This document shows, in pieces, positions 1 through 9,082 of a DNA stretch of 64,000 nt. Under the pieces are notes generated by a model that worked only from the letters and a program-made list of their open reading frames with translations, did not search any database and had not been told where the DNA came from. Source of the stretch: Streptomyces glomeratus (GTDB lineage Bacteria; Actinomycetota; Actinomycetes; Streptomycetales; Streptomycetaceae); contig NZ_JAKEEB010000009.1 in NCBI RefSeq assembly GCF_021462825.1, positions 124,001 to 188,000 of the forward strand, written 5' to 3'. The stretch's first letter is position 1; every line of letters begins with the position of its first letter. A program made the translations under genes and the position numbers.

Positions 1-1273
1 GCGCCGGTGACACGACCGGGCGCCAGGGCTCCGGGCGGTCGATTCTGCGGGCCGGGGCGGGAAGATCGGCGATGTCGTGGGCGCAGCGCGCACACGCGTA
101 CTCCCACCGGTCGGGTGGCCCCGTACGCCGGCCGTCGCGCATGACGGTGCGCAGCAGCCGCTGTGCCGAGTCCGGCGGGTCCTCCTCACGCAGCCCGATG
201 ACATCCGGCTGTCCCGGGCGGCGGAAGACCTGCTTGCCGCCCGGGGCCGTCACCTTCGCCGTGGACAGCTTCATGACCGGGCGGCCGTCGTACTCCACGA
301 GCTTGTACGCCGCGTCCAGGTACGGCGCGTCCGCCGCCACGCCCACCTTCGTGCCCACCGCGTACGCGTCGATCGGGGCCCCGCCGTGCACCAGCTCCGC
401 GACCGCGTACTCGTCGAGCCCGCCGCTGGCGACGATGCGGACGTCGGCCAGTCCGGCGGCGTCGAGCAGGGCCCGCGCCCGCCGGGCCAGCTCGCCGAGG
501 TCCCCGCTGTCCAGGCGGACGGCGCACCCCGGCCCTCGCCGGATCTCCTGCAGAACACGGGCGGCGGCCATGACTCCCGCCTCGGTGTCGTAGGTGTCGA
601 CGAGGAACGTGACCGGTCCCGGATGCGTGCGTGCGAAGGCTCGGAACGCTTCCTCCTCGCCGGGGAACGCCTCCACGTAGGAGTGGGCCATCGTGCCCGA
701 GGCCGGAAAGTCCAGGGCGCCGGCCGCCGCCACGTTGCTGGTGGCCGCGAAGCCCACCAATGCTGCCAGCCGGGCCGCCTGCAGACCGGCCCAGGGGCCG
801 TGGGTGCGGCGCAGGGAGAAGTCCACGACGGGCCGTCCGGCCGCCGCGAGGACACAGCGGGCGGCCTTGGACGCCACCGCCGTCTGATGGCACAGCAGGT
901 TGAGCAGGTACGTCTCGACGAGCTGTGCCTGGGGCAGCGGCGCGGTCACCTCCAGCAGCGGCTCACCCGCGAGGACGACGTGGCCCTCGGGGACGGCACG
1001 CACCTCACCCTCGAAGGCCAGCCCCAGCAGCGGCTCCAGGTCCTCGGGCGGCCGGCGCAGGGCTGCCGCGAATTCCTCGACGTCCGCGCGTTCCACGCGG
1101 TAGCGGGCCAGGAAGTCGAGTGCGGGTTCCAGGCCCGCCGCGACCAGGAACCCCCGGCCGGGCGGCAGATCACGGACGAAGAGGCTGAAGGTCGCCGGGG
1201 CGCGCATGCCTTCCCGCAGATAGGACAGGGCCATGGTCACTTCGTACAAGTCGGTGGTGGTGACATCGGACAT
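1..1273 (-). CDS. pncB: Nicotinate phosphoribosyltransferase, 3' end outside window
   Basis: Joins nicotinate to PRPP to make nicotinate mononucleotide in cytosolic NAD salvage. Starting at the ATG at 1273 the frame stays open through base 1, so about 424 codons are visible and the C-terminus is missing. Family signs are the N-terminal TTDLYEVTMALSYL, the FSLRRTHG block, and the DSGDLGELARRA phosphate-binding segment. Near the visible end is a CARC cysteine pair. An in-frame GTG at 1285 is a possible alternative start; the ATG gives the N-terminus usual for the family. The gene is divergent from the downstream stress-type genes. Confidence 0.93.
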   Translation of the reverse strand, partial: MSDVTTTDLYEVTMALSYLREGMRAPATFSLFVRDLPPGRGFLVAAGLEPALDFLARYRVERADVEEFAAALRRPPEDLEPLLGLAFEGEVRAVPEGHVVLAGEPLLEVTAPLPQAQLVETYLLNLLCHQTAVASKAARCVLAAAGRPVVDFSLRRTHGPWAGLQAARLAALVGFAATSNVAAAGALDFPASGTMAHSYVEAFPGEEEAFRAFARTHPGPVTFLVDTYDTEAGVMAAARVLQEIRRGPGCAVRLDSGDLGELARRARALLDAAGLADVRIVASGGLDEYAVAELVHGGAPIDAYAVGTKVGVAADAPYLDAAYKLVEYDGRPVMKLSTAKVTAPGGKQVFRRPGQPDVIGLREEDPPDSAQRLLRTVMRDGRRTGPPDRWEYACARCAHDIADLPAPARRIDRPEPWRPVVSPA

Positions 1274-1554
1274 GGTGACCGCCACTGAGCTGGGTGGGTG
1301 AGGGGTCGCCGGCCGATGACGAGGCGCTCCCTGGTCTCGTCACCAGTCTCGGCGACCGGTCGCGTGAACACATGGGCCGACCGGCCCTGCACGTGCGGTC
1401 TCGTCCTCGCCGAGCGCATGCCCTGAGGCCCGCTCCGAATCGCGTCTCCGAAGACGCCGTGCGGAATCTCCAGCCGATTTGAGGGCCGACCGGCCCCCGT
1501 CCCACCCCGGGCAGCCCATGTGATCACGATCGCAACAGCCGCATCCTCGAAAGA

Positions 1555-1603
1555 GCCGAGAGCCGAAAGCCGAAAGCCGAAAGCTGAGAGCTGAGAGCCG
1601 AGG
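1555..1603. repeat. Heptanucleotide tandem repeat, 7 copies
   Basis: Seven consecutive 7-base units of the form GCYGARR run without interruption. They lie in the non-coding stretch between pncB and the acetyltransferase remnant. The unit length is not compatible with a simple coding repeat unless read over 21 bases. Copy number is a likely strain-variable marker. Confidence 0.85.
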
Positions 1604-1622
1604 GGCTGGGAGGCGATATGCG

Positions 1623-1770
1623 ATGACGGACGACACGCCCAGCTGCCCCTCTGGTCCGCGACCCGCTCGCGGACGGTAGCAGCGTGTGCATCCGGCCCGT
1701 GCAACCGGGCGATCACGAGCGGTTGTGGGCGTTCTACGCCGAGATGTCACCGGAAAACCTTCACACGCGT
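1623..1770 (+). pseudogene. Remnant of a GNAT acetyltransferase N-terminus
   Basis: The frame through 1642-1765 reads APLVRDPLADGSSVCIRPV, then QPGDHERLWAFYAEMSPENL. This is the start of the acetyltransferase domain seen in Pat-type and stress-linked GNAT proteins. A plausible start, ATG at 1623 (MTDDTP), lies in another frame and runs into a stop near 1679, so one frameshift separates it from the domain. After the SPENL motif homology stops abruptly and the frame ends at the ATG of the CBS gene. About 40 residues survive of a protein that normally needs 150 or more, so it cannot work. It was probably once the first gene of the stress-type set. Confidence 0.6.
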
Positions 1771-1844
1771 ACGCCTGCTTCCCCGCAGACACCAGGACCC
1801 GTATCTGCGCCGACTCCGCTGAGGAGGGAGAGGAGGGAACGGAT

Positions 1845-2576
1845 ATGAAACACAACAAGGTCGGCTCCGTGATGACCATGGATGTCGTCCGGGCCGAGTA
1901 CCGCACTCCGTTCAAGGAGGTCGCGCGGCTCCTCTCGGAACGCCGGATCAGCGGACTGCCCGTCGTGGACGACGACGACAAGGTCATCGGCGTCATCTCC
2001 GAGACGGACCTGGTGACCAGGCAGTCGGAAGCCCTGGACGCGGACGAGCCGAGGCCCCGCTTCCGGTTCGCCGGGCTGACGCCCAGGGCCCGGAGACAGG
2101 CCGCGAAGTCCAGGGCCTTCACCGCCGGTCAGCTGATGACCGCGCCTCCCGTCACCGTCCACGCCGAGGAGACCATCGCCGAAGCCGCGCGGACCATGGC
2201 GCAGCGGCATGTGGAGCGGCTGCCCGTACTGGACGAGGAGGAAAGGCTTGTCGGTATCGTCACCCGCCGGGACCTGCTCCAGGTCTTTCTGCGGCCCGAC
2301 GCGGAGATCCGCGGCGAGGTGATCGAGGAAGTGCTGACCCGCACGCTTCGGCTGCCACCCAGGACCATCGATGTCTTCGTGGTCGAAGGCGTGGTCACCC
2401 TCACCGGCCGGCTGGAGCGAAAGAGCGAAACGGAGATCGCCGTCTCCATGACCAGGCAGATCGACGGCGTGGTCACGGTGATCGACCAGCTCACCTGCCG
2501 TTACGATGACTCCCGCCTGCCGTCCCCCGGGCGGTTGCCGCACGGCATCGCCGACGACCGGCTGCGCAGACCCTGA
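1845..2576 (+). CDS. CBS-pair protein with C-terminal BON domain
   Basis: A 243-residue soluble protein. CBS domain 1 lies at about residues 8-65 (VGSVMTMDVV ... VIGVISETDL) and CBS domain 2 at about 90-150 (AGQLMTAPPVTV ... LVGIVTRRDLL). A BON domain at about 160-220 contains VEGVVTLTGRLERKSE. CBS pairs bind adenosyl ligands and act as energy sensors; BON domains are thought to bind phospholipid or other hydrophobic surfaces. The ATG at 1845 follows a strong purine-rich site (gaggagggagaggaggg). The architecture matches hypoxic-response/CBS-BON proteins of actinobacteria. Its target is not evident from sequence. The next gene starts 16 bases downstream, so the two are probably co-transcribed. 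Confidence 0.92.
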   Translation: MKHNKVGSVMTMDVVRAEYRTPFKEVARLLSERRISGLPVVDDDDKVIGVISETDLVTRQSEALDADEPRPRFRFAGLTPRARRQAAKSRAFTAGQLMTAPPVTVHAEETIAEAARTMAQRHVERLPVLDEEERLVGIVTRRDLLQVFLRPDAEIRGEVIEEVLTRTLRLPPRTIDVFVVEGVVTLTGRLERKSETEIAVSMTRQIDGVVTVIDQLTCRYDDSRLPSPGRLPHGIADDRLRRP

Positions 2577-2592
2577 GCGGAGGTGACGGGCC

Positions 2593-3267
2593 ATGGCCGC
2601 ACAGGAGGCGTCGAACACCGGAGGAGGGCGTCCTACGGGCGACCTCGGCCGCCGGATCGCCCTGCGCCGAGAGGAACTCGGACTGAGCCGAGAGGAAGCG
2701 GCCGACCGGGCCGGTATGGCTTCCAGCTACCTCCAGTACCTGGAGGAGCAGCCCACCGCCGCGCCCGGCGCGGCCTCCCTCCTGAGGCTGGCCGGGGCGC
2801 TCCGGACCACCGTCCGGGACCTCTCCGGCGGAGACGTCGATCTTCCGCAGGGCCTGGGGCAGGCGGGCAGACGCCCGAAGTTCACGGAACTGACCGCGCA
2901 GGAGTGCCGGGAGCTGCTCTCGACGCACGGTGTGGGAAGATTCGCCATGGACACCGCCTCAGGGCCGGTGATCGTCCCCGTGAACTACAGCGTCGTCCAG
3001 GGGGCGCTCGTCTTCAGGACGCACCCCCAAGCGGTACCCGCGCAGGCCTCGGGCTCTCAAGTGGCCTTCGAGGTCGACCACCTCGACGGAGCCCTGAGCC
3101 AGGGCTGGAGCGTCCTGGTGAGCGGCCACGCCCAAGCCGTGACGGATCCCGAGACCGTACAGCGGCTCGAGGAGCAGGCGTACAGCATGCCTTGGGCGGG
3201 CGGACAGCGTGAATTGTGGATCCGTATCGAGCCGCTTGGCATCACCGGGCGCCGGGTCACCGTGTGA
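2593..3267 (+). CDS. XRE-type HTH fused to a pyridoxamine-oxidase-like flavin barrel
   Basis: A 224-residue protein with two modules. Residues about 18-75 form an XRE helix-turn-helix (LGRRIALRREELGLSREEAA ... SYLQYLEEQ). Residues about 95-220 form a split beta-barrel of the pyridoxamine 5'-phosphate oxidase-like family, with GVGRFAMDTASGPVIVPVNY and later HLDGALSQGWSVLVSGHAQ. Such barrels bind FMN, F420 or haem; the cofactor cannot be read from sequence. The fusion suggests a redox- or flavin-sensing DNA-binding protein. It lies directly after the CBS-BON gene. Confidence 0.9.
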   Translation: MAAQEASNTGGGRPTGDLGRRIALRREELGLSREEAADRAGMASSYLQYLEEQPTAAPGAASLLRLAGALRTTVRDLSGGDVDLPQGLGQAGRRPKFTELTAQECRELLSTHGVGRFAMDTASGPVIVPVNYSVVQGALVFRTHPQAVPAQASGSQVAFEVDHLDGALSQGWSVLVSGHAQAVTDPETVQRLEEQAYSMPWAGGQRELWIRIEPLGITGRRVTV

Positions 3268-3559
3268 CGAGGGCGACCGCCCCGGCGGCCCGGTGGGCGT
3301 CCGTGGCCTCCGCGGTCGCCGGATGCCGGGAATCCTCGAGACTGCGCGCGGTTCTCCTCGACTGTGCGCCCGCCCGCCCGGACTTTCACGATCACCCTCC
3401 CTGCCCGACTGCCGGTCACCAGGCGGTTCGAGGCCACGTGGCGACACCGTATGACGGCTGCCGGCGGATCGCGCGGCGGCCCGGGCTCCGGCGCGAGACC
3501 GGTGCCGGTGCCGACACCGTCGTACGCCCTGGAGGACCGCTCGCGGGAGGAGCGCCGCA

Positions 3560-5929
3560 GTGACGGGCTGGACCTGGCAGTACGAGGGTTATCAGCCTGT
3601 CGAGGAACGCCTGCGGGAGTCCCTGTGCACGCTCGGCAACGGTTACTTCGCCACTCGCGGGGCCCTCCCCGAGTGCACCGCGGACGAGGTGCACTACCCC
3701 GGCACCTATGTGGCCGGTTGCTACAACAGGCTCACCTCACTCGTGGCGGGCCGCCGGGTCGAGAACGAGGACATGGTCAACCTTCCCAACTGGCTGCCGC
3801 TGTGCTTCCGCCTCCCCGGGCGGCCGTGGATCACTCCGGACACGGGGATCGTGCTGGACCACGGTCAGGTCCTGCACCTGTCCACGGGACTGCTGGAGCG
3901 TCGCACCCGGTACGGGCTAGGCGACGGGCGAGCGCTGCGGGTGCGCCAGCAGCGGTTGGTGCACATGGCCGACCCCCATGTGGCGGCTTTCCGTACCGAG
4001 TTCACGGCCGAGGGGGGCGCCGTCGCGCTGGAGGTCGAGGCCGCACTGGACGGCGGCGTCACCAATGCCGGTGTGGCGCGCTACCGAGACCTGGACGGCC
4101 GCCACCTCACCCATGTGCACACCGGTGCCGACGCCGCGGACACGGTCTGGCTGCGTTGTCGTACGCGCACCTCCGACATCCGGATCGGCCTGGCCGGCAG
4201 GCTGACCGCCGACGTGCCCGTCGTCACCGGGCATCCGTTCCCCCGCGTCGTCCAGGGACTGCGCCTTGATCTGGTGCCCGACCGGACCGTCACCGTCGAC
4301 AAGACCGTCGCCCTGCACACCTCCCGGGACCCGGCGATCAGCGACCCGCTGCGGGCTGCGATCGACCGTGTCCGCCAGGCCCCCGGCTTCGCCGCGCTGC
4401 TGGAAAGCCACCGCACGGCCTGGCGCCTGCTGTGGCGGCGGGCCGACCTCGAGATCCCCGGGGAGGCCGGAAGCGTGCTGCGGCTGCACCTCTTCCACAT
4501 CCTGCAGACCCTCTCGCCGCACACCGCCGACCTCGACGTCGGCGTACCCGCCCGGGGCCTGCACGGAGAGGCCTACCGCGGGCACGTCTTCTGGGACGAG
4601 CTGTTCGTGCTGCCGTACCTCAACCTGCACTTCCCCGAGGTCTCCCGTGCCCTGCTCCACTACCGCCACCGCCGCCTCGACCGCGCCCGGGCCGCCGCCC
4701 GCGCGATCGGCCGGCGCGGGGCGCTGTACCCGTGGCAGAGCGGCAGCGACGGACGCGAGGAGACCCAGGAGCTGCACCTCAACCCGCGCTCAGGGCGCTG
4801 GCTGCCCGACCACACCCGGCTCCAGCGGCACGTCGGCTCCGCCGTCGCGTACAACGTGTGGCAGTACTGCGAGGCCAGTGGCGACGGCGAGTTCCTGCAC
4901 ACCAAGGGCGCCGAGATGCTCTTGCAGATCGCCCGGTTCTGGGCGGACTCGGCCACCTACGACAGAACCCTCGGGCGGCACCGCATCCGTGGCGTGGTCG
5001 GCCCGGACGAGTACCACGACGCCTATCCCGGCGCGTCCGAGCCGGGCCTGGACGACAACGCGTACACCAACGTCACCGCCGCCTGGGTGCTCACCCGCAC
5101 CCTGGAGCTGCTGCACGCCCTGCCCGAACCCCGGCGCCTCGAGCTCGTCGAGCGCACCGGCCTGGACGGCGGCGAACTCGACCGCTGGGAGCAGGTCTCC
5201 CGCACGCTCCACGTGCCGTTCCACGACGACGTCATCAGCCAGTTCGAGGGCTACGGAGACCTCGCCGAACTCGACTGGGACGGCTACCGGAAGCGGTACG
5301 GCGACATCCGGCGACTCGACCGGATCCTGGAGGCGGAGGGCGACTCCGTCAATCGCTACCGGGCGTCCAAGCAGGCCGATGTGCTGATGCTGGGCTATCT
5401 GTTCGCCCCGTCCGAACTCCAGGCCCTCTTCCGACGCCTGGGCCACCGGCTCGACGAGGAGAACTGGCGCCGCACCGTCGACTACTACCTCGCCCGCACC
5501 AGCCACGGGTCCACACTCAGCGGCCTGGTCCATGGCTGGGTCCTGGCCCGGGCCCGGCGCGCCGAGGCGTGGGCGTTCTGCCAGGAGACCCTGCGCGGCG
5601 ACATCGCCGACGTGCAGGGCGGCACCACCGGGGAGGGCATCCACCTCGGCGCCATGGCGGGCACCCTGGACCTCGTCCAGCGCGGACTGACCGGGCTCGA
5701 GACCCGGTCCGGAGCCCTGTGGCTCGATCCCGTGCCGCTGCCGGAGCTGTCGTCGTACGGGTTCGCCATCCGGTACCAGGGGCACTGGGGAGTGCGGCTG
5801 CGGCTGGAGCGGGGCCGACTGGAGATCGCCGTGCCGTCGTCCGACCGCTCTCCCATCGACATCCGGCTGCCGGACCGCGCCGTGCGGCTCCAGCCCGGGG
5901 AGACCGGCCGGCTGGTCGTCCCGGAGTGA
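3560..5929 (+). CDS. Glycoside hydrolase family 65 phosphorylase/hydrolase
   Basis: A 789-residue GH65 enzyme; the family phosphorolyses or hydrolyses alpha-glucosidic disaccharides (maltose, trehalose, kojibiose). The N-terminal beta-sandwich starts WQYEGYQPVEERLRESLCTL. The (alpha/alpha)6 barrel has the general acid Glu at about residue 484 in GPDEYHDAYPG. It also has the KQADVLML segment near 604 and SHGSTLS near 647, the region that binds phosphate in the phosphorylases. There is no fused or adjacent HAD phosphoglucomutase, which often accompanies GH65 phosphorylases. GTG start at 3560 after gggaggag. Substrate is not predictable. GH15 lies 1.3 kb downstream, so both may handle storage or compatible-solute sugars. 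Confidence 0.92.
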   Translation: MTGWTWQYEGYQPVEERLRESLCTLGNGYFATRGALPECTADEVHYPGTYVAGCYNRLTSLVAGRRVENEDMVNLPNWLPLCFRLPGRPWITPDTGIVLDHGQVLHLSTGLLERRTRYGLGDGRALRVRQQRLVHMADPHVAAFRTEFTAEGGAVALEVEAALDGGVTNAGVARYRDLDGRHLTHVHTGADAADTVWLRCRTRTSDIRIGLAGRLTADVPVVTGHPFPRVVQGLRLDLVPDRTVTVDKTVALHTSRDPAISDPLRAAIDRVRQAPGFAALLESHRTAWRLLWRRADLEIPGEAGSVLRLHLFHILQTLSPHTADLDVGVPARGLHGEAYRGHVFWDELFVLPYLNLHFPEVSRALLHYRHRRLDRARAAARAIGRRGALYPWQSGSDGREETQELHLNPRSGRWLPDHTRLQRHVGSAVAYNVWQYCEASGDGEFLHTKGAEMLLQIARFWADSATYDRTLGRHRIRGVVGPDEYHDAYPGASEPGLDDNAYTNVTAAWVLTRTLELLHALPEPRRLELVERTGLDGGELDRWEQVSRTLHVPFHDDVISQFEGYGDLAELDWDGYRKRYGDIRRLDRILEAEGDSVNRYRASKQADVLMLGYLFAPSELQALFRRLGHRLDEENWRRTVDYYLARTSHGSTLSGLVHGWVLARARRAEAWAFCQETLRGDIADVQGGTTGEGIHLGAMAGTLDLVQRGLTGLETRSGALWLDPVPLPELSSYGFAIRYQGHWGVRLRLERGRLEIAVPSSDRSPIDIRLPDRAVRLQPGETGRLVVPE

Positions 5930-6133
5930 CGGCGGCCACCGAAGAGGCCGGGCTTTCGAACCGGCGTCCCCGAGCACGATGCGACGGAGTCGCCCGGTCG
6001 GGGGGAGGCATGCACCATGGAAGGTGATCGCAGTGGACTTCTCGCGGAGGTGAACGGCGACGGCCCTGCCTGTAGGCGTCGTGAGAGCGCGGCCTCCCGC
6101 CCGGAGGCGCCGACGGGGTGCCGGGGAGCAACC

Positions 6134-7222
6134 ATGAGACTTTCGTTTCTGGAACCTCTGTACAAACAGCCCGGCCCCTTCGCGTCGGTCTATCTGGACA
6201 CTTCTCGCGACATCGACGACCCCGACGCCGCCGTGGAACTGCGTTGGCGGCATCTGCGGGACGCTCTGATGTCCGAAGGAGCGGATCAGGACTCCATCAC
6301 CACGGTGGCGCGTATGGTGGGCTGCGACACGGACGTCCCCGGCACCCACGGGCAGGCCGTGTTCACGGCACACGGCCGGCTGGCCCTGATGGATGAGCTG
6401 CCCGCCCCTCCCGCACGGGACACGGCACGCTTCGGAACCCTGCCGGACACCATGCCGCTGATCGTCCAGCACGCGCCTGGCATCCCGTACCTCGCGGTTC
6501 ACGTCCACTACGGCGGCCGTCACTCCACCGACGCCGGCGGCACCGTGCGCATCGACGCCGAGGCCGGCATCTGGCCTCTGACCAAGGTCATGTCGGGATA
6601 CCGTCTGCACGAGGAGGTCCCCGTGGCCGACTGGCTGCACGCCGCCGAGGTCATCGGCCGGGAACTCGAGGGCCACGTACGGCGCATCGACGGCGAGTCG
6701 GTGGTCGTCGCGGGAGACGTCTGGGCCCGGGGCATCCTCGTCAACCGGCTCCCCGCCTTCCTGCAGGGCCAGGTCACCACGGTCGAAGGCGCCGGTGAGT
6801 CCCAGCCCGGGCGGGCGCTGCTCGAGCACCGGCTCGAAAGCCTCTTCGGCGGACGCATGGCGGCGCACGACCGGGCCCTGCTGGACGCCTTCCTCGCACA
6901 GCAGGCACGCGACGGAGCGTCGGCCGAGGGCCTCTCCGCCGCCGTATCAGCCCTGCAGCGCGGTCGGGTCAAGGCCCTGTTCCTCAACAACCATCCCGAG
7001 TCGACGCTGCGACTGTGGGTCGGTCCGGAACCGGGACAACTCTCCCTCTCGGAACAGGAACTGCGCTCCTACGGCGTAGAGGACGTCCGAGAGGAACGCG
7101 CCGACGCGGCCCTGACCCGTGCCCTGGTCGGCACGAGGGCCGAACTGGTCGTGGTGCCCGAGCAGCAGCTGCGGCTGCGCGAGGGGGTGGGCGTACTGCT
7201 GCGCTACGCCGACCCCACGTAG
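6134..7222 (+). CDS. Vms1/Ankzf1-family (baeRF2-like) release-factor-fold protein
   Basis: A 362-residue protein beginning MRLSFLEPLYKQPGPFASVYLDTSRD, the typical start of the bacterial archaeo-eukaryotic release factor family that includes mycobacterial Rv2629. The central block SESVVVAGDVWARGILVNRL and the C-terminal VKALFLNNHPESTLRLWVG and ELVVVPEQQLRLREGVGVLLRY match that fold. Relatives such as Vms1 cleave peptidyl-tRNA on stalled ribosomes, but whether this member keeps a catalytic Gln loop is not clear by eye. The ATG at 6134 follows ggggagcaacc. Longer in-frame starts back to 6017 have no family-like sequence. It ends 24 bases before the convergent GH15 gene. Confidence 0.85.
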   Translation: MRLSFLEPLYKQPGPFASVYLDTSRDIDDPDAAVELRWRHLRDALMSEGADQDSITTVARMVGCDTDVPGTHGQAVFTAHGRLALMDELPAPPARDTARFGTLPDTMPLIVQHAPGIPYLAVHVHYGGRHSTDAGGTVRIDAEAGIWPLTKVMSGYRLHEEVPVADWLHAAEVIGRELEGHVRRIDGESVVVAGDVWARGILVNRLPAFLQGQVTTVEGAGESQPGRALLEHRLESLFGGRMAAHDRALLDAFLAQQARDGASAEGLSAAVSALQRGRVKALFLNNHPESTLRLWVGPEPGQLSLSEQELRSYGVEDVREERADAALTRALVGTRAELVVVPEQQLRLREGVGVLLRYADPT

Positions 7223-7246
7223 GGAGCGCGTTCGAAGACGGCCGGC

Positions 7247-9082
7247 TCAGCCCAGGGCCCGGTCCAGATTGAACGCCGCGCTGATCAGCGCGAAGTGCGT
7301 GAACGCCTGCGGGAAGTTGCCCTGCTGCTCACCGGCGTGGCTGATCTCCTCGGCGTACAGGCCCACATGGTTGGCATAGGTGAGCATCTTCTCGAAGGCG
7401 AGCCGCGCTTCGTCGAGGCGGCCCGCCCGCACCAGCGCCTCGACGTACCAGAACGAGCAGATGGAGAACGTGCCCTCGTCGCCGCGCAGGCCGTCGGGGC
7501 TCGCCTGTGGGTCGTAGCGGTAGACCAGCGAGTCGGACACCAGGTCCTGGGTGAGGGTGTCCAGTGTGGACAGCCACTTGGGGTCGGTGGGCGCGATGAA
7601 CTTGGCCAGCGGCATCATCAGCAGCGCCGCGTCGAGCACGTCGCCGTCCTCGTGCTGGACGAAGGCCCGGCGTTCGTCGGACCAGCCGCGCTGCATGATC
7701 CGCCGGTAGATCGTGTCCCGGCACTGCCGCCAGCGGGGCAGATCGGCGGGCAGGCCACGGCGGTTGGCGAGCCGGATGGCCCGTTCGATCGCCACCCAGC
7801 ACATCAGCCGCGAGTACAGGAAGTTCTTACGGCCGCCGCGGGTCTCCCAGATGCCCTCGTCGGGCTGGTCCCAGTGGTCGCAGACCCAGTTCACCAGGGC
7901 GCAGACCTGGTCCCACTGGTCGCTGGAGATGGGCTGGGCCCACTTGTCGTAGAGATAGATGGAGTCGATGAGGGCCCCGTAGATGTCGAGCTGGAGCTGG
8001 TCGGCGGCGGCGTTGCCCACACGCACCGGTGCGGATCCCTGGTGGCCGTCCAGATGGTCGAGTTCGCGCTCGGGCAGGTCGGTCCGGCCGTCGATTCCGT
8101 ACATGATCTGCAGCGGTCCGGACGGCCCGCCGTCCCCCGGGATGATGTGCCGGGTCACGAAGGTCATGAACGCCGCGGCCTCGCCGGTGAACCCCAGCCG
8201 CAGCAGCGCGTAGACGCAGAAGGCCGCGTCCCGCACCCAGACATAGCGGTAGTCCCAGTTGCGTTCGCCACCGAGCTGCTCGGGCAGGCTGGTGGTGGGG
8301 GCGGCGACGATCGCGCCGGTCGGAGCATAGGTCAGCAGCTTCAGGGTGAGGGCGGAGCGGTGCACCATCTCGCGCCACCGGCCGCGGTAGCGAGAGGCGG
8401 ACAGCCAGTGCCGCCAGTACGCCACGGTGCCGGCGAACTGCCTCTCCGCCTCCAGGCGCGCGCACATGCGCGGAGGCAGCGAGTCACAGAGCTGGTCCAG
8501 TGCGAACACCGCAGACTCTCCCTCGGCGAGCTTGAACTCCGCCCATACGTCGCAGGCGTCGCCCTCCAGGGGGATGGTGGCGGTCAGGGCCAGTGTCAGG
8601 CTCTCGGACTCGAAGACAGCCACGTCGCCGAGCAGACGGAGGATGTGCGGCTGGGCCCCGTACCCGAACCGCGGGGCGACCCGTACCCGGAACGGAATGG
8701 AGCCGCGCACGCACAGCACCCGCCGGATCAGCCGGTGGCGCTCGGTCTCGACACATCCCTCGCCGACGGGCATGAAGTCCTGTACCTCCCCGACGCCGTC
8801 CTCGGTGAAGAACCGCGTGATCAGCACGTTGGTGTCGGGAAAGTAGAACTGCTTGGTCCGGCCGGGCACCGTCGCGGTCAGCTCGAAGGACCCGCCCTTT
8901 TCCGCGTCCAGGATCGACCCGAACACGCTCGGGCAGTCGAATGCCGGGCAGCAGTACCAGTCGATGGTGCCGTTGGTGCCCACCAGGGCGACGGTGCGCA
9001 GGTCACCGATGAGCCCGTGGTCGGCGATCGGCAGGTACCGGGAGCCTCCGGGCGCGCATGCATCACGCGGTGTCTCGGCCAT
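7247..9082 (-). CDS. Glycoside hydrolase family 15 protein
   Basis: A 611-residue GH15 enzyme of the glucoamylase/trehalase-like type, cleaving terminal alpha-glucosidic bonds. N-terminal sandwich: YLPIADHGLIGDLRTVALVG and GTNGTIDWYCCPAFD. Barrel: RNWDYRYVWVRDAAF, then DEGIWETRGGRKNF with the catalytic acid candidate Glu near residue 412, and GDEGTFSICSFWYVEAL with the second acidic residue near 535. ATG 9082 is preceded by AGGGAGG at good spacing; the frame continues six codons upstream without a better site. No signal peptide, so cytosolic. In mycobacteria related GH15 proteins are trehalases; glucoamylase-type activity is equally possible here. Confidence 0.93.
   Translation of the reverse strand: MAETPRDACAPGGSRYLPIADHGLIGDLRTVALVGTNGTIDWYCCPAFDCPSVFGSILDAEKGGSFELTATVPGRTKQFYFPDTNVLITRFFTEDGVGEVQDFMPVGEGCVETERHRLIRRVLCVRGSIPFRVRVAPRFGYGAQPHILRLLGDVAVFESESLTLALTATIPLEGDACDVWAEFKLAEGESAVFALDQLCDSLPPRMCARLEAERQFAGTVAYWRHWLSASRYRGRWREMVHRSALTLKLLTYAPTGAIVAAPTTSLPEQLGGERNWDYRYVWVRDAAFCVYALLRLGFTGEAAAFMTFVTRHIIPGDGGPSGPLQIMYGIDGRTDLPERELDHLDGHQGSAPVRVGNAAADQLQLDIYGALIDSIYLYDKWAQPISSDQWDQVCALVNWVCDHWDQPDEGIWETRGGRKNFLYSRLMCWVAIERAIRLANRRGLPADLPRWRQCRDTIYRRIMQRGWSDERRAFVQHEDGDVLDAALLMMPLAKFIAPTDPKWLSTLDTLTQDLVSDSLVYRYDPQASPDGLRGDEGTFSICSFWYVEALVRAGRLDEARLAFEKMLTYANHVGLYAEEISHAGEQQGNFPQAFTHFALISAAFNLDRALG

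Noticed and set aside
4790..6868. Long minus-strand open frame opposite GH65 and the Vms1-like gene
   Set aside because: Composition is the typical antisense shadow of high-GC genes; no domain pattern, and the plus-strand genes are clear.
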